64,000 bases of DNA. Origin: Saccharothrix sp. ALI-22-I (GTDB lineage Bacteria > Actinomycetota > Actinomycetes > Mycobacteriales > Pseudonocardiaceae). Position numbers and translations under genes: made by a program. Under the pieces are notes generated by a model that had not been told where the DNA came from, did no database searches, and was given only the letters and a program-made list of their open reading frames with translations. The stretch covers positions 347,127-411,126 of the forward strand of contig NZ_MTQP01000065.1 of the NCBI RefSeq assembly GCF_001984175.1. Direction: 5' to 3'. Position 1 is the first letter of the stretch. The number at the start of each line of letters is the position of its first letter. Below are positions 16,416-23,703 of this stretch, one piece after another.

Positions 16416-16928
16416 TTACTCGCACCTGCGCCGATGCGGCCGGACGGCCGGCTGATCAACTGCTTGCCGTGCCACTCTCCCGGACCTACGCAAAGGAGGG
16501 GGCTTCCTGTCATCTCGTCGGCCTGGCGCAGCCCTACCGCGCGAGCTGGGGAGCCTGCGACATGCCGGCCCAACTGGCGGAGCGGTGCCAGGCTTGCAGG
16601 TTCCCCAGCTTGTGCGATAGCCCTTCGGGAGGTCGTCGGGGTGACAGGAACCCCCGGAACCACGCTGGAAGGCGAGTCTGCCGCTGGTCTTGGTCATCCT
16701 GTTGGTCTGCCGCGCGGCGAGCGCTGCTTTGATCTTTTGCGGGTTCCTCCGGGGGCCGCTGGCCGTGCCTCGCCGACGCCGGGACCGGTACACGTCTTCG
16801 GTCACGTGGGTGATGTGCCCGCCGATGTGATCCATCCTCGGCACAGCCTCTGTGATCTTGCCCGCATCAGGCTGTTCGATGTCGATCTCCTGGGTGATGG
16901 GCAGTGGCTCGTATGAGGTCGACAGCAT
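16416..16928 (-). pseudogene. Doubtful reading frame downstream of the lanthipeptide methyltransferase
   Basis: An ATG 16 bp past the methyltransferase stop opens a 170-codon frame. Its first ~75 codons look protein-like (MLSTSYEPLPITQEIDIEQ, then HITHVTEDVYRSRRRR, similar in feel to the HxTHVT end of tyrosine recombinases but without the tyrosine), and so does a later segment (SCHPDDLPKGYRTSWGTC). The last ~55 codons are Arg/Pro-rich and unlikely to be real. No family is recognised. It could be a genuine small fourth processing gene with a wrong 3' end, or a remnant. The rest of 16169-16943 shows no other gene. Confidence 0.25.
16496..16655. repeat. Long imperfect inverted repeat encoding two related peptide segments
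   Basis: About 60 bases at 16496-16556 recur in reverse orientation at 16596-16655. The core 46 bases match at 33 positions by hand alignment, flanked by a shared GG-TTCCTGTCA block. Read outward-in on each strand, both copies encode SCHxxxLxxxYRxSWGxC. Many differences fall at third codon positions, so similarity is kept at protein level. Confidence 0.5.
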
Positions 16929-16943
16929 GGTCGTCGGGTCGGA

Positions 16944-18158
16944 TCAGGTGGAGACCACCAGGCGGACGAACCGCTTGTCGAGGACCTGCCCGTCATCCAG
17001 GTCCTCGTCGGCGACGTCGGCAGGGTAGGCGCTGATGATGGGTTGTGCGGTGCGGTCGTGGTCCCAGGCGCGGATCACGGCGCACAGCCGTTCGGCGAGC
17101 TGTTCGCCAGCGGGGCCGTGGCCGGTGGCGCCGAGCTCGAAGCGGCGTTCGGTCGCGTCGGGTGCGGGTCGGCGCAGGGTCAGGTAGGCCAGTGAGTCGC
17201 CTTCGACGAGGGCGGGGCTGCTGTAGGGGAAGGCGGGGTCGCACAGTCCGGCCTCGACGGCGGCCTGGGTGGCGGCGAAGCGGCAGGTTCCTGGTTCGGC
17301 GCCGGTCAGGCGGGGCCAGATGAGGTCGGTGGACTCCATCGGCACGATCGAAGCCCTGGACCACACGGTGGTCGCGGGCAGCGCGAGCACCCCGTGCAGG
17401 GTGTCCGGGTCGATGGGCTGGTCGGGGTCGAAGTGCAGGTCGACGTCGGCGGCGATGCGGGCTTTGCGTTCGCCGTCCTGGCCGTCGCCGATCATCGGGA
17501 TGAAGCCGCACAATTGGCTGTCGGTGGCGCGCAGCACGCCGTCGTCCTGCTTGACGAAGGCGACGCTGCGGGTCTGCCCGCGCCACGTCAGCGGCACCAC
17601 GAGTCGGCCGCCGGGAGCGAGCTGGGTCAGCCAGGCGGGCGGCAGGTCCCACGGGCCGACGGTGACGACGATCCGATCGTAGGGGGCGTGGTCGGGGTGG
17701 CCGAGCGCGCCGTCGCCGGTGACGACGTGCACGCGGTCGTAGCCGGTGGCGTCCAGGGCGCGGCGGGCGTGGGTGGTGACGTCGGGGTGGATGTCGATGG
17801 TGGTGACCTGGCCGGTGTCGCCGACGATGTCGGCCAGCAGGGCGGCGTTGTAGCCGGTGCCGGCGCCGATCTCCAGGACGCGGTCGCCGGGACGGGCGTC
17901 GAGCTGGCCGAGCATCATCGCCACGACGGTGGGCACGGAGATGCAGCTCGCGGGCCTGCCGCCGGGCTCGCCGGGCTTGATGGTGATGGACCTGTTGGCG
18001 TAGGCGTCCTCGGCGGTCGCGTCGGGCACGAACAGGTGCCGTGGCACGGTGCGCAGCGCGTGCTCCACGGCGGCCGAGCGCAGGTGTCCGGCCTCGGCGA
18101 TGTGGTCGACCATGCGGTCGCGCAGCTCGTCCGGCCCGGTGTCGGTGGTGGCGGTCAT
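16944..18158 (-). CDS. FxLD-system lanthipeptide methyltransferase (PIMT-like)
   Basis: The protein has 404 aa. Residues ~1-220 are homologous to protein-L-isoaspartate O-methyltransferase: RSAAVEHALRTVPRHLFVP at the start, SISVP-type loop (SCISVPTVVAMML) and SAM-binding motif VLEIGAGTGYNAALLA, then VTTIDIHPDV and YDRIVVTVG. A C-terminal extension of ~180 residues is characteristic of the lanthipeptide-associated enzymes, which methylate an aspartate in the cyclised peptide and lead to isoaspartate. The start at ATG 18158 overlaps the LanC stop (ATGA), so it is translationally coupled to lanC. It is the last clear gene of the operon. The pairing with an FxLD-type precursor makes the assignment strong. 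Confidence 0.9.
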   Translation of the reverse strand: MTATTDTGPDELRDRMVDHIAEAGHLRSAAVEHALRTVPRHLFVPDATAEDAYANRSITIKPGEPGGRPASCISVPTVVAMMLGQLDARPGDRVLEIGAGTGYNAALLADIVGDTGQVTTIDIHPDVTTHARRALDATGYDRVHVVTGDGALGHPDHAPYDRIVVTVGPWDLPPAWLTQLAPGGRLVVPLTWRGQTRSVAFVKQDDGVLRATDSQLCGFIPMIGDGQDGERKARIAADVDLHFDPDQPIDPDTLHGVLALPATTVWSRASIVPMESTDLIWPRLTGAEPGTCRFAATQAAVEAGLCDPAFPYSSPALVEGDSLAYLTLRRPAPDATERRFELGATGHGPAGEQLAERLCAVIRAWDHDRTAQPIISAYPADVADEDLDDGQVLDKRFVRLVVST

Positions 18159-19393
18159 CCGATTCCTTCCATGTCCAATGTCGCAGCAGGTGGTGGAGCG
18201 AGCAGCAGGCACGCGTCCCACCGGAACGCGGGCGCGGTGGCCGCGTGGCGGGTGAGCGCGATGCCCACGGTGCCTTCGAGAAGGCCGTCGCCGGTGACCG
18301 GTCGGCGGCCGTGCAGGTGGTGCTCGAAGCGGGTGTGCAGCCGTGGCAGCAGGGCCGTCAGCTCGCTGTCGGGTCCGGCGTCGGCGGCGGCGCGCCGGAC
18401 GGCCTGGACGAGTCCGGCCCAGCCGTGGCAGAGGGAGGCGTCGTCGAGCAGGGCCAACTGCTGGTTGTCGGTGACGCAGGCGGTCAACGCGTTCTCGGCG
18501 GCGCGCTGCCGGCGTCGGTCGCCCAGCGCCAGGGCGGCGAGTTGTTGGGCGCGGGCGAGTCCGGGGGTGCCGTAGCACCAGGACGGCCGCTGCGGTCCAT
18601 GCTGGTCAACGGACCCGGTGCGCCATTCCGTCGGCCGGATCGTGCCCGGCCACCACGGCCGGGTCAGGGTGCCGCACTGCCACCGGTCCAACCAACGGGA
18701 GATCCGGTCGATCGCCTCGGCCTGTCCGGGCACGGTGATGCCGCCGATCGTCGCGTGGGCCAGCAGCGCCAGCGGGCCGGCGATGCCGTGCGCGATGCCG
18801 AGGTTGGCGTGGCCGCCGGGCCACTGCGGCGAGGGGAGGTCGGCGGGTGTGTTGTCGGTCCACCAGCCGGGAAGGTCTTCGCCGTCGACGGTCACGGGCT
18901 CGGTGGCCAACCGCACCAGGTAGGACAGCACCTCCCGCGCGAGCGCGTCGTCACCGCCCTGGTGCAGCAGGTACGCGCCGAGGCCGGTCAAGCCGTTGAT
19001 CAGGTCGAACTCGCGCAGTCGCGGCAGGCGGCCCCGGTCGATGCGCTGGTGGGCGGCGTCCAGGCGCTGCCGGACGAGTCTGGTGACGTGGCGGTCGAGC
19101 GTGTCGATCGCGGACGTGTAGGCGGGTCGGTCGGCGGCGCGCAGGACGAACGCGACCGCCGGAGCGCCCCGGAACAGGCAGGCGTCGGGGTGCGCCGTGA
19201 CCGGGCCGCGGGTCATCGCCGCGACCCACCGGTGGGCGGCGATCCAGTCGGTGAGGCCCGCGTGGGCGTGGGCGACGTGCAGCAACGCGATCCCGGCCGC
19301 CCCGAAGGACAGCGATTGTCCCCAGTCCGGCGAGGGATCCTGCTCCGGTGGTGCCGCCGTTGCCGGTGGGCTGGGCAGGTCGGTACCGGTCAT
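18155..19393 (-). CDS. lanC: Lanthipeptide cyclase LanC
   Basis: The protein has 412 aa, a usual LanC length. It has the alpha-toroid repeats with GAAGIALLHVAHAH, INGLTGLGAYLLHQ, LGIAHGIAGPLALL, SWCYGTPGLARA and DASLCHGWAGLVQ. The zinc ligands are the cysteine of WCYGTPG and the C-H pair of LCHG; the HG of AHGIAG holds the catalytic histidine. It catalyses addition of precursor cysteines onto dehydroalanine or dehydrobutyrine made by LanB. Start ATG 19393 overlaps the lanB stop, and its own stop overlaps the methyltransferase start; both are ATGA. All key residues are present, so the enzyme looks functional. Confidence 0.93.
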   Translation of the reverse strand: MTGTDLPSPPATAAPPEQDPSPDWGQSLSFGAAGIALLHVAHAHAGLTDWIAAHRWVAAMTRGPVTAHPDACLFRGAPAVAFVLRAADRPAYTSAIDTLDRHVTRLVRQRLDAAHQRIDRGRLPRLREFDLINGLTGLGAYLLHQGGDDALAREVLSYLVRLATEPVTVDGEDLPGWWTDNTPADLPSPQWPGGHANLGIAHGIAGPLALLAHATIGGITVPGQAEAIDRISRWLDRWQCGTLTRPWWPGTIRPTEWRTGSVDQHGPQRPSWCYGTPGLARAQQLAALALGDRRRQRAAENALTACVTDNQQLALLDDASLCHGWAGLVQAVRRAAADAGPDSELTALLPRLHTRFEHHLHGRRPVTGDGLLEGTVGIALTRHAATAPAFRWDACLLLAPPPAATLDMEGIG

Positions 19394-22300
19394 CGGCCGC
19401 CGCCGTCGCGTGGCCGGCGGGCTCGCCGGGCGAGGGCTGCGTGCCGGGTCAGCCGGCGGCACGCGTGTTCGCTGTCCGGGTCGATGCCGATGGCCCGGTT
19501 GTGGTGCATGTGCAGCAGTGATTCCAGGACGGCGTCGGTGTCCGCGTCGGACGGCAGTTGCACACGGTAGGCGGTCAGCGTGTCGGCACGGGACCGCCAC
19601 GCCCGCTCGACCGGCTCGGTCCAGCCGGGCAGCCGGCGCAGCGCGGCCGGGTCGGTGGCCAGCCGGATCGCCTCGTCGGTCACCGCGCGGTCGGTCGCGG
19701 GAGTGGTGCGCACCCGGCGGCCGGTCAGCCAGTCGGCCGCTTCGGTGGGGCCGCCGAGGAAGCCTTCGACGATGCCGACCATGCTGGCCACGGTCAGCGC
19801 GGTGGGGTGCGCCGCCGTGGCGGGCAGGTCCCGCAGCATGGCGGCGACCAGACGGGAGTCGGCGGCGAAGACGTCCTCGGCCGCGGCCAGCGTCGCGCCG
19901 TGCCCGTAGCGGCCGACCTCCGGGTGGTAGGTGTCCAGCACCAGCCGTCCGATCAAGCCTGCCTGCCGCATCCGCTGCGTCCACTCCCCGAGCGCGTTGG
20001 TGCACGCAGAGTAGTGGCCGGGGTCGGTGCGCAGACGCAGCCGGAGGTGGTCGGTCTCGCGGGTGCTGTGGTAGCGCAGGAACCACCAGCACGGGTCGCC
20101 GTCGAGTCCGTCCAGCAGCGCTGGCAGGTGCCGGGCGATGATCTCGTTCATCCGCTCCGGATGGGTGTGGATCTTCGCCGTGAGCCAGCCCGAGTCGGGC
20201 GCACCGGGCAGGTGCCCGTGCGTGTTGTTCACCTCGGGCAGTGCACCGCGCAGCGGGTTCGGGGCAGCCGGGCGGGCGGTGACCAGCGGCAACGCGATCT
20301 CGTGGGCGTGGTGGTCGATCCAGCCGTAGTCGGCGGCGGGGGTGGCCTCGTAGAGGACGGCCTGGCCGTGCCGGACGAGGTGAGCGTGCAGCAGGGTGGC
20401 GTGGGCCGGTTCGTCGAGGGTGAGGCGCAGGGTGCGGTCCGCGTCGCGCAGCTCGACCACGTCGGGGCAGCCCCACAGCCGCCGCCACCGGTCCAGCAAC
20501 TGCCGCCAGCCGTCGTCACCGGCCGGACCCGGCGGCAGGTCGGCGGTGGCCAGCCGCCACTGCGCCGGAGACAGCACGATGCGGCGGTAGCGCACCCGCG
20601 GCAGCACCGGCAGGTTCGCGTGCGGACCCCAGTCGAACTGGTACCAGGCCGCGCCGAACGCGCGCGGCAGCTCGGCCAGGAACCGCGCCAGCGGCGGCGG
20701 CTGCTTGTCCAGCGCGAGCGCGTGGAACACCTGCGGCTCGACCACCCGGCGCCGGGACCGGCTGACCAGGTACAGCCGGTCCCGGGTCGCGGTGACCGCC
20801 AGGTCCTCCACGGTGATCAGCGTCGCGGGATCGCCCGGCGCGCGGTGTTCCCCCAGCGGGATCACGTGGTCGAGGTAGACCGGGACGCGGCAGACGTTCT
20901 CGGCGGGCGCGTACTTCGGGCCGAAGCTCAACTGGGCGCGCAGCGCGCCCTCGGTCGCGGCGGGCAGTGCCCGGTAGACCTCCGCCAGCCCGGAGCCGGT
21001 GGCCATCGGGGTGAAGCGGCTGGTCAGCGTCCCGGCCGAGCGGGCAGGAGCGACGGTGAGGGTGAACTCGCCGCGCTCCACCGCCAACGCACTGGTGGCG
21101 TGGACGCGGGCGGACAACTCCACGTGCGGCGGGATGTACCGCTCGTCGAAGTCCTCGTCGGTCAACCTGGCGATGTCGTCGTCGGTCAGCACGATCTCGC
21201 GGGTGCCGTCGGCCATCGCCCGCCACGCCAGCGCCGCCAGCCGCTCGTCGCGCCGCGCGAACCCTGGGACCGGCGGGGACAGCACACTGCCGTCGTAGCG
21301 GGCCGGGTAGCCCAGGCTGGCGTCCGGGGAGACGACGTCGAGCAGCGGCACCAGCGTGCCGGTGCCGTACCGGTCGACGAACTCGGCGTGATAGTTCCGC
21401 CAGGCCGGGTCGCCGGTCGGGTGCCGGGTCGTGCGCAGCAGCGCCGAGGCGGCACGTTCCATCTCCCGCACGACGCCGTCGGGCACCCGGACGTCGCAGT
21501 CCAGCAGCAGGTCCGCCGCCAGCGGGGTGCGGCCCGCCGGGGACAGCCGTCGCATGTGCTCCAGCAGCGTGGCGCGGAGGCGGTGCTGCTCGGCGAGCGG
21601 GGTCGCCTGGTCGTTGTGGTGGCGAAGCTCGGCCAAGACGGCGTCGAGTTCGCCGAGCAGGTCCGACATGCCCGGCAGGGCGCGGGCATCGGCGTGGTGC
21701 AACCGGGCAACCAGGTGGGCGAACGGGTCGGTGACCGTGAACGGCGCGCGCAGGTCGGTCAGCAGGTGGCCCTGCCGCACCAGGTCGGTGAGGGTGTCGA
21801 GGACCTTGCGCCGATCGGCGGTGAAGTCCTCGGCGAGCTTGTCGACCAGCACACCGAACCGGACCGGGGTCGAGGCCGCGTCCCGGACGGCCGCGACCAC
21901 GCTGGTGTACCGGATCGCCACCCGGTTCGGCCCGTGCGGGACTTCGAGACGGTCACCACGCCGCACGGCGAGGTCGTTGATCGTCACCTCCAGGCGCTCC
22001 AGCAGCTCCGGAACGGCTTCGGCTCGGGCGGTGATGTCGGCCAGCCACTCGGTGTTGACCCGCACGGCCGCTCGGTGGTCCTCGCCCCACCGGACGCGGG
22101 CCGTGCCGGACACCGTCGCCGGGGCCACGCCCGCGAACAGGCCGAAGGGCGTGGGGCGGCCGATACCGCGCAGCGCGTACCGCGCGGTGGACAGGGTCGC
22201 GCTGCGGATCTGCCTGTCGGGCATCGTCTGTCCCGCCCGGATGGCGTCGACGCGGTCGGCCAGCGACGGGCTGGCCTGCCGCACGGCCTCCGCCAAGCTG

Positions 22301-22455
22301 GGCCGCGACCACATCCGGTCCAGCCATAACCGGCAGCACGGGATGTCGGTCAGGTCGGGCCACCGGTCGGGCGCGTCGGTCAGCGGCGCCGCCGCGGCCC
22401 GCAGCAGCGCGACACCCGTGTGCCGGTACAGCGGCTTCTTACCAGCGGGAATCAT
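19390..22455 (-). CDS. lanB: Class I lanthipeptide dehydratase LanB
   Basis: The protein has 1021 aa. The large N-terminal Lant_dehydr_N domain (to about residue 640) glutamylates Ser/Thr using glutamyl-tRNA. It contains RYALRGIGRPTPFGLFAGVA and later EFVDRYGTGTLVPLLDVVSPDASLGYP. The C-terminal SpaB_C domain (about 720-1000; LTAKIHTHPERMNEI, WWFLRYHSTRETDHLRLRLR, DTYHPEVGRYGHG) eliminates glutamate. Both are present, so this is a full-length class I enzyme. The start ATG 22455 has GGAGGA 5-10 nt upstream; the open frame beyond overlaps the precursor gene and is not coding. The 85-bp gap to the precursor contains a strong hairpin. It is coupled to lanC by an ATGA overlap. Confidence 0.93.
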   Translation of the reverse strand: MIPAGKKPLYRHTGVALLRAAAAPLTDAPDRWPDLTDIPCCRLWLDRMWSRPSLAEAVRQASPSLADRVDAIRAGQTMPDRQIRSATLSTARYALRGIGRPTPFGLFAGVAPATVSGTARVRWGEDHRAAVRVNTEWLADITARAEAVPELLERLEVTINDLAVRRGDRLEVPHGPNRVAIRYTSVVAAVRDAASTPVRFGVLVDKLAEDFTADRRKVLDTLTDLVRQGHLLTDLRAPFTVTDPFAHLVARLHHADARALPGMSDLLGELDAVLAELRHHNDQATPLAEQHRLRATLLEHMRRLSPAGRTPLAADLLLDCDVRVPDGVVREMERAASALLRTTRHPTGDPAWRNYHAEFVDRYGTGTLVPLLDVVSPDASLGYPARYDGSVLSPPVPGFARRDERLAALAWRAMADGTREIVLTDDDIARLTDEDFDERYIPPHVELSARVHATSALAVERGEFTLTVAPARSAGTLTSRFTPMATGSGLAEVYRALPAATEGALRAQLSFGPKYAPAENVCRVPVYLDHVIPLGEHRAPGDPATLITVEDLAVTATRDRLYLVSRSRRRVVEPQVFHALALDKQPPPLARFLAELPRAFGAAWYQFDWGPHANLPVLPRVRYRRIVLSPAQWRLATADLPPGPAGDDGWRQLLDRWRRLWGCPDVVELRDADRTLRLTLDEPAHATLLHAHLVRHGQAVLYEATPAADYGWIDHHAHEIALPLVTARPAAPNPLRGALPEVNNTHGHLPGAPDSGWLTAKIHTHPERMNEIIARHLPALLDGLDGDPCWWFLRYHSTRETDHLRLRLRTDPGHYSACTNALGEWTQRMRQAGLIGRLVLDTYHPEVGRYGHGATLAAAEDVFAADSRLVAAMLRDLPATAAHPTALTVASMVGIVEGFLGGPTEAADWLTGRRVRTTPATDRAVTDEAIRLATDPAALRRLPGWTEPVERAWRSRADTLTAYRVQLPSDADTDAVLESLLHMHHNRAIGIDPDSEHACRRLTRHAALARRARRPRDGGGR

Positions 22456-22491
22456 CCGTTCCTCCGGAATGTGCAGCGCGGGACGGGCAGC

Positions 22492-22519
22492 CAGAGGGCC
22501 GGGCGGACCCGGCCCTCTG
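22492..22519 (-). terminator. Attenuator-like hairpin between precursor and lanB
   Basis: CAGAGGGCCGGG and CCCGGCCCTCTG form a perfect 12-bp stem with a 4-nt loop, 21 bp after the precursor stop and 36 bp before the lanB start. Partial terminators in this position commonly keep precursor message in excess over the enzyme message. No T-run follows. Confidence 0.65.
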
Positions 22520-22540
22520 AGTCGAACCGGACGGTCGTCC

Positions 22541-22708
22541 TCACACGCCGCCGGTGACGCAAGCCGACGCGCAGGTGGGGTCGCAGCCGTCATCGGTTCC
22601 GTTGGTGCACGCGCCCTGCGCACCGTTCGGTGCGTCAGTGATGACCTGGATGTGGAGAGCGAACGGATCGTCCACGGCCAACGCCTCGGCGTTGATCGTC
22701 GCGGTCAT
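22541..22708 (-). CDS. lanA: FxLD-family lanthipeptide precursor
   Basis: This 55-aa peptide starts at ATG 22708, preceded by AAGGGGA. The leader (residues 1-~30) begins MTATINAEALAVDDPFALHI. The F16-A-L18-H19 stretch sits where the family has F-x-L-D, so this is an FxLH variant. The core (about 31-55) contains C34, C42, C46 and C50 and Thr/Ser at 35, 38, 45, 48 and 52, with the motif TDDGCDPTCASACVTGG nearly matching other FxLD cores (TDDGCxxTCxSAC). Aspartates 39, 40 and 43 are candidate targets of the methyltransferase. The stop of the upstream gene overlaps the start (ATGA). The product would be a small multi-ring lanthipeptide. No dedicated protease or exporter gene is visible nearby. 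Confidence 0.92.
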   Translation of the reverse strand: MTATINAEALAVDDPFALHIQVITDAPNGAQGACTNGTDDGCDPTCASACVTGGV

Positions 22709-23040
22709 GATTTTCCCCTTCGTCGGGTGGGTGCATCGTTGTCAACCCGGCCGGGAAAGCGTGTGAGAGCAAGGCTTTCGGGCCGGGAACCTTTCGTGTG
22801 GCGAGACTCAGGTGGCGGGTGGTCGTCGTCCGGTTGCGCCGTCCCCTCTGCTTTGTCCAGCAGCACGCGGGCAAGCTGCATCAGCTCATCGCCAAGTTCA
22901 CGCTCGACCTCGGCCAGCGGCACGGTGTAGGACGTCGTGGTGGACCCGGTTGCGTCGTTCATGAGGCGCCCGATGTACCGGCCAAGGGAGCTGTTGACGC
23001 TCGTGAGCCAGGACATGTAGACGAGTTGTGCCTTATCCAT
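22705..23040 (-). CDS. Operon protein upstream of the lanthipeptide precursor, unknown function
   Basis: This is a 111-aa protein. The first ~70 residues form a likely helical segment (MDKAQLVYMSWLTSVNSSLGRYIG and PLAEVERELGDELMQLARVLLDKAEG). The rest is Pro/Arg/Asp-rich and disordered. Start ATG 23040 lies inside the end of the upstream gene (8-nt overlap), and its stop overlaps the precursor ATG, so it is part of the biosynthetic operon. It has no Cys pairs, no signal peptide and no recognised domain. It may help control expression together with the resolvase-like protein upstream; that is a guess from position. Confidence 0.65.
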   Translation of the reverse strand: MDKAQLVYMSWLTSVNSSLGRYIGRLMNDATGSTTTSYTVPLAEVERELGDELMQLARVLLDKAEGTAQPDDDHPPPESRHTKGSRPESLALTRFPGRVDNDAPTRRRGKS

Positions 23041-23425
23041 GACGGCCTTTCGCCCAGGTGTCGGCATCGGGCGTCGGCAACTCGTCGTCGATGACGATGA
23101 GTTCGGTGGCGGTGTGCTTGATGCGCTGCGTCAACAACGCCCGAGCGTTCACCTCTTCGGACAACCGGTCCAGGTGAGGCACCACGACGCCGTACGACTC
23201 CCGCAGTTCGAGGACTTCCAGCAGGGCGCTGAACCCCGGCCGCACGATCTGGTCAGTCGGAAGCCGACGGTCGATCCGGACGCCGGCCAGCTTGAGGCCA
23301 CGCCTGCGGCAGAACGCGGCAATCTCATGTCGCAACGCCGCGATCTCGATCTCGTCGGCTTGCTCGGTGTGCAGGTATCCCCACACCACCTGGTGGGCGT
23401 CGCGGGTGTTGCCGCTGGTTGTCAT
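23033..23425 (-). CDS. Resolvase-fold protein lacking the catalytic serine
   Basis: This 130-aa protein is the first gene of the lanthipeptide operon. It keeps the overall pattern of a serine-recombinase catalytic domain: strand GYLHTEQ at the place of YxRxS, a helix (IEIAALRHEIAAFCRRRG), a VRIDRRL segment, RPGFSALLEVLELRESYGVVVPHLDRLS like the RPxLxxLL...vvvxxLDRLSR block, and a C-terminal ALLTQRIKHTATELIVID. The nucleophilic serine and its arginine neighbour are replaced (YLHTE), so it cannot cut DNA by the known mechanism and probably has a binding or regulatory role. Start ATG 23425 was chosen because the frame upstream codes poorly. The divergent XRE regulator lies 278 bp away. Confidence 0.65.
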   Translation of the reverse strand: MTTSGNTRDAHQVVWGYLHTEQADEIEIAALRHEIAAFCRRRGLKLAGVRIDRRLPTDQIVRPGFSALLEVLELRESYGVVVPHLDRLSEEVNARALLTQRIKHTATELIVIDDELPTPDADTWAKGRHG

Positions 23426-23703
23426 GACGTAGGCACCTGTTCCCGGGTTCGCACCACCAAGACGACGAGGTAGGGCGGCACCCGACGCCGGGGGCGCGTC
23501 CACCGGGATCAGTCGGGGAAGATCCAGTGGGGTTCATCCGGCGTCAGGTGCCTGTGACGAGAGTGGACCTCACCTGCTGTTTTGCGGTCGCGCTCGTCCG
23601 CATGTGCCTATGCGGAAAACTCATCACCGGCTACGCTGCGTGCGCGTAATGTGACCGGGCTGGCGCAGTGTCACTACGGGGGAACCGGGCGGGGATTGCT
23701 GAC
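23426..23703. promoter_or_regulatory. Divergent regulatory region between lanthipeptide operon and XRE regulator
   Basis: This 278-bp gap must hold the promoters of the leftward operon and the rightward regulator. A spaced inverted repeat, GTGAC-14 nt-GTCAC, lies at about 23651-23674, close to the regulator start, and could be an operator. No clear -35/-10 pair was identified. Confidence 0.45.

Noticed and set aside
16169..16732. A 187-codon plus-strand frame
   Set aside because: Only the SCHLVGLAQPYRASWGAC piece looks coding; the rest is mixed and lacks a start with a ribosome site.
19558..22329. A 923-codon open frame opposite lanB
   Set aside because: Shadow of lanB; Gly/Val/Arg/Gln-rich with no domains.
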